A stretch of DNA of 23,923 bases from a virus. The stretch is from the IMG/VR virus record IMGVR_UViG_3300036770_008697, positions 1 through 23,923 of that record; one strand, given 5' to 3'. Position 1 is the first letter of the stretch; every line of letters starts with the position of its first letter. The position numbers were made by a program, and so were the translations under genes. The notes beneath the pieces are model-generated. The model was not told the DNA's origin. It was given only the letters and a program-made list of their open reading frames with translations, and searched no databases. This document shows positions 7,909 to 14,118 of this stretch, piece after piece.

Positions 7909-8609
7909 AGGCTCACTCCAAAACAGGCTTTATGGTAAGGGCACCATTTGCACTCAAAGTAATTGGGATCTTGGCTTAAACGCGGCAATAGCTCAGAAGC
8001 GCTTGATGCTTGTAATATTTGCACGGCGCGATCGGAGTATTTTTGCGCCACAGCCCCATCAAAAGCTACCCACTCAAAATAAAGCTCTGAAGTATCTTTA
8101 TTGAGCGCCACCAATAAGGCCGGCGCTTCTGTTAGCTGCATATAAGCCATATAAAGCTGAATTTGCACGTAGTAGCCTGGCTTGCTTACAGCCAGTCCAT
8201 GCTTTTCAAGGTCTTTCCAGGATTTATTATTAAGCGTTTTGCACTCAAAAAGTGCCGGATAGATAAATCCTTCAGGACCGGCTACAATCACGCCGTCAAT
8301 ATGCCCGGCTATGCGGTCACCTGCGACTGAAAAGCTATATTGCTGGCCGTCTTTATTGTGAGTTCTGATATCAAACCCGGCATCTTTCATCCATGAGATC
8401 ACTAACGATTCCAGATGATGACCCATTGCAAAAGTCCGCAGCTGCCTGCCGGTAAAAGGCTGATCCGCTTCTGCGCCCATAAATTCATACTGCAATTTAC
8501 GCGCGCAATTTTCCCCTAAACGCGAAGCACCAAGATATGATCTTTTTGGCTTTTGCTGGTGCTCACGCGCAATAGCGCTATCCAGCATCGCTGCTAATTT
8601 ATTTTCCAT
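7905..8609 (-). CDS. Cas4/RecB-like PD-(D/E)XK exonuclease with probable Fe-S cluster
   Basis: Numbering from the upstream ATG at 8621 (238 residues); I prefer the ATG at 8609 (234 residues) because GAGGCAGGTC precedes it. The nuclease core shows GHHLE (67-71), Asp109 in GHIDG, Glu126-Cys-Lys128 (FECK) and the QxxxY helix (Gln153-Tyr157). Four cysteines placed as in Cas4 and AddB nucleases, Cys39 and Cys224/Cys227/Cys233 (FECKWCPYHKAC), suggest a 4Fe-4S cluster. The family degrades or resects DNA ends. Beside a Sak4-like ATPase and a DUF669-like ssDNA-binding protein, it probably makes the single strands for phage recombination; no adjacent cas1 or cas2 is present, so a CRISPR role is unlikely. 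ATGA overlap with the primase gene. Confidence 0.88.
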   Translation of the reverse strand: MENKLAAMLDSAIAREHQQKPKRSYLGASRLGENCARKLQYEFMGAEADQPFTGRQLRTFAMGHHLESLVISWMKDAGFDIRTHNKDGQQYSFSVAGDRIAGHIDGVIVAGPEGFIYPALFECKTLNNKSWKDLEKHGLAVSKPGYYVQIQLYMAYMQLTEAPALLVALNKDTSELYFEWVAFDGAVAQKYSDRAVQILQASSASELLPRLSQDPNYFECKWCPYHKACFGVSL

Positions 8610-8823
8610 GACCTGCCTCATCTATGATTTGGCACCATTTGATTAAATCAGCGACGGTAAGGCTTCCGATAGGCGCTGCCAGATTCGCGTGTTTCGCCAG
8701 ATGATTGAAGAGGACCAGAGCATTCTTGGGGGCGTTTCGGATAATATGAATCGGGACGGAAGTAACACTCCCTTTGTTCCGGTTGGAATCGTGTGAATCG
8801 CTTCCGCCAGCTGCTAAAGGCAT
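8599..8823 (-). CDS. Small ORF overlapping the zinc-ribbon ORF in another frame
   Basis: In this frame the reading extends back to an ATG at 8976, but the part before about 8823 looks like a shadow of the zinc-ribbon gene. From the ATG at 8823 it would give 74 residues. The C-terminal half (VPIHIIRNAPKNALVLF, then KHANL, SLTVADLIKWCQIIDEAG) has the helical pattern of a genuine protein. Its stop overlaps the nuclease start. Either it is a separate small protein, or it is the true C-terminus of the zinc-ribbon gene reached through a frameshift near 8800-8820. No function is known. Confidence 0.4.
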   Translation of the reverse strand: MPLAAGGSDSHDSNRNKGSVTSVPIHIIRNAPKNALVLFNHLAKHANLAAPIGSLTVADLIKWCQIIDEAGHGK

Positions 8824-8965
8824 CCTGGCACTTCTTGCTGCAAAACCACCAATGTTTTGAATAATGGTTGTTTGGCTGGCGCCGCCCTCCGGGTGAATGA
8901 AACCATCCAAAGCCGCCGGCTTTACTGTGACAGAATGCGCACCACGGTTCTTGATTTTTTGACAT
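8648..8965 (-). CDS. Zinc-ribbon phage protein, possibly frameshifted
   Basis: 105 residues. The first 53 contain a clear treble-clef or zinc-ribbon: WCAFCHSKAGGFGWF (Cys9, Cys12) and WWFCSKKCQDAF (Cys42, Cys46). This matches, from memory, short alphaproteobacterial phage proteins (DUF6511-like). In those relatives the ribbon is followed by an acidic helical region. Here the remaining 52 residues are basic and low in hydrophobics, while the neighbouring frame looks more protein-like there, so a frameshift is possible. The ATG is one base after the stop of the upstream gene, so translation is probably coupled. The role is unknown; zinc binding and nucleic-acid contact are inference. Confidence 0.55.
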   Translation of the reverse strand: MSKNQEPWCAFCHSKAGGFGWFHSPGGRRQPNNHYSKHWWFCSKKCQDAFSSWRKRFTRFQPEQRECYFRPDSYYPKRPQECSGPLQSSGETRESGSAYRKPYRR

Positions 8966-8966
8966 G

Positions 8967-9218
8967 TTATGACCATTTGAGTACCTTTTGAAGATGTTGA
9001 ATATTTTTCGTCATGAGCGCTTTGAAGAAGTGATCGCGTACTGCATCTGGATCAAGCTCGGCAAGATCACAAACAAAGCAAAAAGACTGAGGTGATTTTT
9101 GAAAAAACCAGCGCATCGCTTGGTGCCTATAGAGGCTGGAATCTGTGCATCCAAAGGCATCCCGTGCGGCTCTATCAATCACAGCCCGCCATAGTAGTAT
9201 TTCTCCTGTAACGTTCAT
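8967..9218 (-). CDS. Small conserved phage protein (WRAVID type)
   Basis: 83 residues. LWRAVIDRAARDAFG (9-23) followed by a helix with AMRWFFQ (34-40) and FCFVCDLAELDPDAVR (46-61) matches a short protein repeatedly found in replication regions of proteobacterial phages (pattern WRAVI..A..DA, W-F, VCDLAGLDP..VR). Its function is not established. GGAG lies 7 bases before the ATG, within the end of the upstream Hint/LAGLIDADG gene, and the two overlap by ATGA. It is all-helical and soluble, without a metal site. The family assignment is from memory; no function is claimed. Confidence 0.8.
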   Translation of the reverse strand: MNVTGEILLWRAVIDRAARDAFGCTDSSLYRHQAMRWFFQKSPQSFCFVCDLAELDPDAVRDHFFKALMTKNIQHLQKVLKWS

Positions 9219-10258
9219 GGCTGCTCTCCTTGCATCACCATGAAGTCAGATTTCAGGTAAAGGCTATTCGACCCTTGTAAAACCAACTTCAGACATTGCT
9301 GCGCAGGTAGCGGATGCACGGTAAATCCAGTGCGAAGAACATGGCGTTTTTGCACCCTTGGCCCCGGAATTTTACGCCCCACGCGAAGTGGGATGTCTTT
9401 GAAAGCACCATAAATGCAAAAGCGGTAATAGATTTGCCCCTCAACGGTTCGCTCTTTAGGAAGCGCCATCAAACCCAAGCTTTGGGCCACAAACGCAATA
9501 TCTTGGGCGAGTTGCTTACTTGAAGTCGTATACTCAAAGGTTTTGTGGAGCATGTGACCATCTGTATCAAGCAACCCTGCCAAAATCTCTTGTCGTACTT
9601 TTTGAGAAGCACGCTTATAGATGTCCGGGATAAACTTTTCCGGTGAGCTTTTGTTGTATAAACCAAGGTTGCGCAAAGCATCAGTCAGTGGGTTGGTTTT
9701 TCCGCTTATACTGCTAAAATAATAGCCATTAGCTTGATTCCCCGGGATTTGATCGATACGCACCGAAAGCCCCATTTGATCGGCCATCATAAAGCAATAA
9801 TCCACAATCTCAGGATCGGGCGTGGTAATGCTTGGTGAGGTATTACGAAAACAGCCATCACCAAGTAAAATGCCTAAGAAATAGGGATCAAGCGGCAGAG
9901 CCGGCCCGTCACTAAAATTCACAGGCATGCGGTATAGCAAATGCACACCCTTAAAATGCGGTGATTGCTTGAGGTATTCCCACATCGGAATAGATTTCAG
10001 GTCATAAAGATCAAGGCTTGTGGAGCGCACCAACGGCAAAGATTGGCTGGCACCTAAAAGAAATGACGCTCCCTTAATCGGTCTGATTTCAAAGGCATCT
10101 TCTACAGATGTTCTGATATCAATTACCGTTCGTGGCAGGCTATCTGCACCCATGATTTCATCGCCTACTTCAATGGTTGTAATTGGCTTTATTGCACCAC
10201 TTGCCATCAGAATATCGATGGGCTGAGGTGAGGTTTTTGGAGGATGATGTCGTGTCAT
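9215..10258 (-). CDS. Stand-alone Hint-like / LAGLIDADG homing endonuclease protein
   Basis: 347 residues with intein-like order but no exteins. An N-terminal Hint-like half (about 13-78) has IDILMASGAIKPITTIEVGDEIMGAD and FLLGASQSLPL. Two LAGLIDADG helices follow, FLGILLGDG (127-135) and ILAGLLDTDG (225-234), both with the acidic metal-binding residue. A C-terminal Hint-like strand pair has TGFTVHPL and DFMVMQ (338-343). Splicing residues are missing: no Cys or Ser at the Hint start, Gln instead of the block B His (GASQSLPL), and MVMQ where inteins have His-Asn. It therefore should not splice. It has its own AGGAGG 6 bases before the ATG, so it is a real independent gene. Homing nuclease activity or a recruited regulatory role are both possible. 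It sits between the ssDNA-binding gene and a small gene in the early operon. Confidence 0.85.
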   Translation of the reverse strand: MTRHHPPKTSPQPIDILMASGAIKPITTIEVGDEIMGADSLPRTVIDIRTSVEDAFEIRPIKGASFLLGASQSLPLVRSTSLDLYDLKSIPMWEYLKQSPHFKGVHLLYRMPVNFSDGPALPLDPYFLGILLGDGCFRNTSPSITTPDPEIVDYCFMMADQMGLSVRIDQIPGNQANGYYFSSISGKTNPLTDALRNLGLYNKSSPEKFIPDIYKRASQKVRQEILAGLLDTDGHMLHKTFEYTTSSKQLAQDIAFVAQSLGLMALPKERTVEGQIYYRFCIYGAFKDIPLRVGRKIPGPRVQKRHVLRTGFTVHPLPAQQCLKLVLQGSNSLYLKSDFMVMQGEQP

Positions 10259-10268
10259 AATTTACCTC

Positions 10269-10859
10269 CTACCTATTAATCCAGCTTGGTTGTGCAGAAG
10301 AAACAGGTGTTTCTGGCGCATCTGAAGCTTGAGGCTTATGGCCGCTTACACCCATCACAGAAACATAAGAACTGTAGTTAGGGGTAACGATGGAAAGCAC
10401 TGTATTTTTAGGCTGGTAATTGCCGCTTTTATCCTCCTCAACACCGATTTTGATGACAAACTCTATGCCCATCAGTTCAAGCAGATCGTTTATGGTTCGA
10501 CCTTCAATGGCACTTTGAGATCGATCATTTGGGTGGATGTTCCTGGCGGACTCCAAGATAGATCTGATCATCGTTCTGCCGTTCATGCCCCAGGTATCTT
10601 CACCCTTAGCGTTACGTTTAGCCCCTTCAATGCCGATTAAATGGTAAATTTTGCGTTTGGCATAAGGCCCTTCCAGAATGGTCAGCTCGGTATTGAGATA
10701 GACAGAACCGGTGCGATCGCTTTTAGTGAGCCACTGGCCAGGCCCAAACCCACCGGGGCGTAAGGTCATGGTCACCTTAGCTAACGTTCCGGCTGGAATA
10801 AGGGCCGAATCATTTTGTGGCAAAGCATTATTGAAATCTGTTGAAAATTCGTATGTCAT
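10269..10859 (-). CDS. DUF669-like phage ssDNA-binding protein
   Basis: 196 residues. A beta-rich core includes IPAGTLAKVTMTLRPGGFGPGQWLT, a cell-surface-free soluble profile and YLNTELTILEGPYAKRKIYHLIGIEG, followed by a helix with RTMIRSILESARNIHP. The C-terminus is low-complexity and Pro/Ser-rich (SDAPETPVSSAQPS), as in SSB-like tails. Genes of this type lie directly after Sak4-like ATPases in many phages, where they are thought to be single-strand-binding partners. AGGAG is 10 bases before the ATG and the gene overlaps the ATPase by ATGA, which supports a joint function. The binding activity is inferred from family and context, not seen directly. Confidence 0.8.
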   Translation of the reverse strand: MTYEFSTDFNNALPQNDSALIPAGTLAKVTMTLRPGGFGPGQWLTKSDRTGSVYLNTELTILEGPYAKRKIYHLIGIEGAKRNAKGEDTWGMNGRTMIRSILESARNIHPNDRSQSAIEGRTINDLLELMGIEFVIKIGVEEDKSGNYQPKNTVLSIVTPNYSSYVSVMGVSGHKPQASDAPETPVSSAQPSWINR

Positions 10860-11728
10860 AGTGTTGGTGCTCCTTTAATATTGAGGGTTGCGCTGGACTC
10901 TCCGGTAAAGTCAGGGGTCGAAATCTGGTTCTTTGCCGGAGAGGTCTTAATTTTTTTGAGTAATTTGCCAAGATGGGCTTCTTCCACCATATCAAGCCTG
11001 CCGCTGCGATCTTTGGCCGGATATCCCCAAGGATTGAGCGTCTGGCATACAAAGGCTCTTTTATCCGGTGCATCTTCGGTCTTCATGGCCACCATACTGA
11101 TGACTTCATCTAGTACGCCCGGTATCTTATTGGCTGTTTTGCTACCCTCGCATTGAGGTACCCAAAGGGGGCGATTAAAATCATCCAGGCGCTGCTCTAG
11201 AATACCCACCAAAATCACATCTTTTTGCGGGATATGCTGGAATTGGTTCAGCCAAGCCATCATTTCAGAAGCCAAGAGTCCATAGGCAGCTCTGGTATCT
11301 GACTTGCCTGTTTTATCGGAAAAGCTTTCAGGCTGGGATTTAGCCCAAGTCAGGCAAAGGCGTGAGGCAACAGTGATGCTATCGATGAAGATACATTTGT
11401 ATTTTTCCATCGCTTTAGGATCGCCATAATGAGCGCAAACATATTCATAATGCTTTTGGCTATAGGCTTGATCCGGTCTTAGTGCCGGATTAGGCCCACC
11501 AATAAGGCAAGCAATATCACGGGCTTCGTTCCAGGTGCGGATACTAATGGCGTCACCCTGCCAGTCTTGAACTGCGAGTAAACCAGCTTCTAAATCGATG
11601 CATAGGGTTGGTTCATCAAGCGTTGTAAGCAGGCGAGTTTTGCCGATTCCAAAGCCGCCAAAGATCACCATTTTGACGCCGGTTTGTTGTGTTAAGCGCT
11701 GATCGGCGCTGATAATTTTCATGCTCAT
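10856..11728 (-). CDS. Sak4-like phage recombinase ATPase (AAA_24)
   Basis: 290 residues. A RecA-fold NTPase with Walker A GGFGIGKT (24-31), TLCIDLEAG (41-49) and Walker B CIFID ending at Asp116. Further motifs include DVILVGILEQRLDDF and LDEVISMV, the usual layout of AAA_24/Sak4 proteins. Known Sak4 members promote single-strand annealing or strand exchange together with a phage SSB. Here the partner is the DUF669-like protein just downstream and the end-processing nuclease is three to four genes on. The start at 11728 is supported by GGAG 9 bases upstream. The first 113 bases overlap the 3' end of the upstream gene in another frame, which is unusually long. Sak4 is the most likely subgroup; a generic phage P-loop NTPase is the fallback. 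Confidence 0.88.
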   Translation of the reverse strand: MSMKIISADQRLTQQTGVKMVIFGGFGIGKTRLLTTLDEPTLCIDLEAGLLAVQDWQGDAISIRTWNEARDIACLIGGPNPALRPDQAYSQKHYEYVCAHYGDPKAMEKYKCIFIDSITVASRLCLTWAKSQPESFSDKTGKSDTRAAYGLLASEMMAWLNQFQHIPQKDVILVGILEQRLDDFNRPLWVPQCEGSKTANKIPGVLDEVISMVAMKTEDAPDKRAFVCQTLNPWGYPAKDRSGRLDMVEEAHLGKLLKKIKTSPAKNQISTPDFTGESSATLNIKGAPTL

Positions 11729-12197
11729 TATTCGTTACTCCATCAATAATTTGAAATTTGGGTTTGCCTAAATGGACGCTGCGCGCCTCATCAAAGAATT
11801 TGCGAAGGTCATCAGACCAGCTCAGATATTTGCGCTCATCAATCGCATAGGTGGCTTTGACGTAATGCTTGCGTTCACCGGCGGGGATTTTGTCGATAAT
11901 GGTTTCGAGTTTTTCTTGATCCCAAACAACCTTCTTAGGCATTTCAGCAACAATGGTGTAAGCGCCGTCATCAAAGCGAATGGTCCCAGTATCCCTGCCA
12001 TCTAGCTTCAGTCTGTCTTGAGCCGTTTGGGTGAATTTAAGGTTTAGACCGTCTTCTAAAAGGGTTTTGCGCTTTTTAAGGCACTCAGCCATCTCGGTTA
12101 GTCTTTCCATCAGCGAGCGTAAATCCTCGGAAGAAAGCTGGCTGATTTCAGTAGATTTAGCTTCATCTAGAAACGATAGTGGTATTAAATTTTGCAT
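11616..12197 (-). CDS. Conserved phage protein of unknown function, with extended tail
   Basis: 193 residues. Residues 15-60 form a charged helix that could be a coiled coil (SSEDLRSLMERLTEMAECLKKRK). A compact domain (about 60-150) follows with GTIRFDDGAYTIVAEMPKKVVWDQEKL and KYLSWSDDLRKFFDEARSVHLGKPKFQI. This gene type commonly precedes Sak4-like ATPases in proteobacterial phages, and the homologues I recall end near the GKPxF motif. Here about 40 extra residues continue into the ATPase gene in a different frame and look non-conserved, so the original stop may have been lost. AAGGAG lies 6-7 bases before the ATG. No function is known; a recombination accessory role is inferred only from position. 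Confidence 0.8.
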   Translation of the reverse strand: MQNLIPLSFLDEAKSTEISQLSSEDLRSLMERLTEMAECLKKRKTLLEDGLNLKFTQTAQDRLKLDGRDTGTIRFDDGAYTIVAEMPKKVVWDQEKLETIIDKIPAGERKHYVKATYAIDERKYLSWSDDLRKFFDEARSVHLGKPKFQIIDGVTNNEHENYQRRSALNTTNRRQNGDLWRLWNRQNSPAYNA

Positions 12198-12219
12198 ACA
12201 GTTCTCCTTGGTATGGTTG

Positions 12220-12795
12220 TTATATTCCGCATTGGGGAAAAAATTGTTCGCACCTTCTGATGTAAACAGACGTGGGAAAAAACATCGGCCGCATGAGCTC
12301 TAAATCCCGGTAAATGGCGGCTCTTGAACGACCACTCATGTGCGATACTTCCGTGATCGTGAAAATCTTGAGCTGCTCACAAAGCGCTTGAAAGCTTTCC
12401 GGCAATTGATCAATCGCCTTACTCACATCAATGCGGATGCTAACGGCGTCCTCAAAGCAGTGATCATCAGCCAAATAATCCATGAGGGTCTGGCCGTTCT
12501 CATCTTCTTGATCCAAAGATAGGGTCTGGGTTTTGCCACCCCGTTTGATGCACATTTGCTTGTGAATCAAATTGTTGCTGCGACGGGTAAGAAGTTTATC
12601 GACAAAGGTTGCAAGACTACTTTTTGAGCGGTCGAACTTGGATAAAGCCGGCCAAATCTCAAGCAGCAAGTCTTGTTCAATGTCCTCTATTTCCTGGGAT
12701 TCAAAGCATTTCATTTGCTTTAAGCGCCAGGCATGGTATTTCAGTTGTTTGACAATCTCAGGCTCTAAACCTGAGTAGTTATTACGTGATCTCAT
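12220..12795 (-). CDS. Sigma-70-family phage regulator
   Basis: 191 residues from the ATG at 12795, preferred over 12819 because AAGGAGG sits 6 bases upstream. A region 2-like helical bundle (about 14-80) contains EIEDIEQDLLLEIWPALSKFD and SLATFVDKLLTRRSNNLI. A region 4-like HTH (about 125-172) contains AIDQLPESFQALCEQL and ITEVSHMSGRSRAAIYRDLELM. This is the layout of ECF-like sigma factors, which direct RNA polymerase to specific promoters. As first gene of the leftward early operon, next to the repeat-rich non-coding region, it could redirect transcription to phage promoters. It is shorter and more divergent in region 2 than cellular sigma factors, so a sigma-like transcription regulator is the safe wording. 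Confidence 0.8.
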   Translation of the reverse strand: MRSRNNYSGLEPEIVKQLKYHAWRLKQMKCFESQEIEDIEQDLLLEIWPALSKFDRSKSSLATFVDKLLTRRSNNLIHKQMCIKRGGKTQTLSLDQEDENGQTLMDYLADDHCFEDAVSIRIDVSKAIDQLPESFQALCEQLKIFTITEVSHMSGRSRAAIYRDLELMRPMFFPTSVYIRRCEQFFPQCGI

Positions 12796-12925
12796 ATGAA
12801 GCCTCCTTGATTGGTTCATGCTTCAAGGATGCGATTTTTGGCGGTTTTTCTGACCGGACGCGCCTAAATCAAATAAGACCGCGGGCAATGTAAGGGCCTG
12901 GAAATAAGCCCACTCAAAAACAAAG

Positions 12926-12955
12926 AATCAGACTTCTAGAAAATTAAATCAGACT
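12926..12955. repeat. Paired 9-base direct repeat around TTCTAGAA, upstream of the early operon
   Basis: AATCAGACT occurs at 12926-12934 and again at 12947-12955, exactly 21 bases apart (two helical turns), with the palindrome TTCTAGAA (12934-12941) between them. The spacing and the position upstream of the leftward operon suggest an operator, but the binding protein is unknown. Confidence 0.4.
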
Positions 12956-12958
12956 GCT

Positions 12959-13180
12959 TGGATGAGATGTTGGAATGAGATCAAGATGAAGGGAGATTTT
13001 TAGAACATTCAGCATGTGGAATTGGTACTGTGAACTTTCGATAAAAATAATTTTTCAGCTCATTTGTCACATGGCACTGGTGCTATGAACTTTGAATGAA
13101 AGGTGTTTTGAAGAGTGTTGCCCCCATGGCATTGGCAATATGAGTTCTAAATGAGGGGTGATTTTTGTAAATCTAGACCC
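12959..13180. repeat. Four degenerate tandem repeats of about 55-57 bp
   Basis: Units begin near 12959, 13013, 13070 and 13125. The shared core reads roughly CATGGCAYTGG followed by TATGARYTYT and AATGARRGG; units 1 and 4 also share GATTTTT after the core. The units have diverged strongly and have no constant-repeat plus unique-spacer structure, so this is not a CRISPR array. They lie between the divergent early operon and the RuvC-like gene, directly before the CTAG-rich iterons, and are likely protein-binding sites of an origin or switch region. Confidence 0.5.
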
Positions 13181-13334
13181 AGATTTTGTAAATCTAGAAT
13201 CTACAGAAATCTAGAAATCCAGGTAAATCAAGGGGTTGAGGGCTGTTTCTAGATTTACAAGAAATCTAGGCGTCATTCTAGGAAATCTAGCGCAAACCCC
13301 TGATTTTACTAGGGTTACAGAGGATTTCTAGATT
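13163..13334. repeat. CTAG-centred iteron array, candidate replication origin
   Basis: The 9-mer AAATCTAGA or close variants recurs on both strands. TTTTGTAAATCTAGA is perfectly repeated at 13163-13177 and 13184-13198. Further copies are AAATCTAGA at 13207, the inverted TCTAGATTT at 13248, AAATCTAGG at 13262, AAATCTAG at 13283 and TCTAGATT at 13327. CTAG occurs nine times between 13173 and 13331. An imperfect inverted repeat (13223-13238 against 13293-13309) encloses the middle copies. Iterons beside AT-rich DNA are typical of phage or plasmid origins; the primase-helicase of the adjoining operon would act here. Operator sites for the sigma-like or LexA-like protein are the alternative. Confidence 0.6.
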
Positions 13335-13345
13335 CGGGAGAAACT

Positions 13346-13395
13346 CCCTATATATAAATATATAGGGTAAGTGACCCTGACGGGCACTTGCCCCG
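13346..13395. other. AT-rich palindrome and GC hairpin at the edge of the iteron region
   Basis: A perfect palindrome of CCCTATATAT, central AA, ATATATAGGG occupies 13346-13367. It is followed by the hairpin GGGCA-CT-TGCCC at 13382-13393 and a CGCGCGCG run at 13415-13422. The AT-rich palindrome could be the melting site of an origin or a promoter region for the rightward RuvC-like gene. No -35/-10 pair with good spacing was found for that gene. Confidence 0.45.
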
Positions 13396-13531
13396 ATATT
13401 TATAAAAGGTATTTCGCGCGCGTAAAAGTTCCTGTTCCTCACTGAATATTTTTGCGAACACAACTTCAAACAAAGCTGAACATAAACACCAGAAAATAAA
13501 TTTTGTGAATAGCATTTTTTGGATGGTGGCT

Positions 13532-13990
13532 ATGGAAAACATCTTGGCTTTAGATTTAGGAACACAAACCGGATGGGCTTTGCGGAGTGACGGTCGTGTC
13601 TTCAGCGGAAGCGAGAGCTTTCATACCTCACGCTTTAGTGGGGGCGGTATGCGTTTCTTACGCTTTCGCCATTTTCTCGATTCCCTCAAACAAAAAGCGG
13701 ACATTAAGGCTGTGTATTTTGAAGAAGTACGTAGGCATTTAGGTGTTGATGCAGCGCATACATACGGCGGGTTTTTAGCGCATCTCACCGCATGGTGTGA
13801 AGATCAGGAAATTCCTTATCAAGGTGTAGGGGTTGGCACGATTAAGCGTCACGTAAGTGGCAAAGGTAATGCGAGCAAAGAGGAAATCATCACCGCTATC
13901 AAGGCCAAAGGATTTAATCCGGTGGATGATAATGAAGCCGATAGCTTGGCGTTATTACTATGGGCACAAGATAACATGGAGGCAAAATAA
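13532..13990 (+). CDS. RuvC-like Holliday junction resolvase
   Basis: 152 residues from the ATG at 13532, chosen because the conserved first strand ILALDLGTQTGWAL begins four residues later; GTG 13505 and ATG 13523 are upstream alternatives without better ribosome-binding sites. RNase H-fold acidic residues are visible: Asp8 in ALDLGT, Glu64/Glu65 in VYFEEV, and the final DDNEADSLALLLWA with Asp137. Phage members cut branched DNA before packaging or during recombination. The gene is the first rightward gene after the control region and overlaps the next small gene by one base (TAATG). Together with the Sak4-like ATPase and nuclease it completes a recombination set. The family is clear; the exact substrate is inferred. 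Confidence 0.88.
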   Translation: MENILALDLGTQTGWALRSDGRVFSGSESFHTSRFSGGGMRFLRFRHFLDSLKQKADIKAVYFEEVRRHLGVDAAHTYGGFLAHLTAWCEDQEIPYQGVGVGTIKRHVSGKGNASKEEIITAIKAKGFNPVDDNEADSLALLLWAQDNMEAK

Positions 13991-14118
13991 TGAACAGCAA
14001 ACGATTACTGGAGCAATCCATCTCAACCATCGAAGAACGACAGAAGACTTATGGGTCACCTAAAGAAAACTTTGAGCATATTGCCAAACGCTGGTCCTTG
14101 TTGTTAGGCACAACCTGA
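13990..14118 (+). pseudogene. Truncated DUF6378-like phage gene, cut by a MITE
   Basis: Forty-two codons remain, reading TIEERQKTYGSPKENFEHIAKRWSLLLG before the stop. This matches the N-terminal part of short phage proteins with the pattern ERxxxYGDPxENFxRIAxxW (DUF6378-like, from memory), which normally continue for several tens of residues. The stop TGA (14116-14118) is the first three bases of the inverted-repeat element inserted here. GGAGG is 7 bases before the ATG and the start overlaps the RuvC-like stop, so the gene was once translated normally. The expected C-terminal half is not recognisable after the element, so sequence was also lost or replaced. Confidence 0.7.

Noticed and set aside
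7905-8621. Cas4 of a CRISPR system
   Set aside because: The fold fits Cas4/RecB, but the gene is embedded in a phage replication operon without any other cas gene, so a phage recombination nuclease is the better reading.
9215-10258. Active intein in a host protein
   Set aside because: There are no exteins, the splicing residues are absent, and a strong ribosome-binding site precedes its own ATG.
12959-13334. CRISPR array in the repeat-rich intergenic region
   Set aside because: The long units are degenerate along their whole length and the short CTAG units occur on both strands at uneven spacing. There is no constant repeat with unique equal-length spacers and no adjacent cas1 or cas2.
13505-13531. 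Upstream GTG start (13505) for the RuvC-like gene
   Set aside because: The extra nine residues are not part of the fold and no ribosome-binding site supports it; the conserved first strand begins right after the ATG at 13532.
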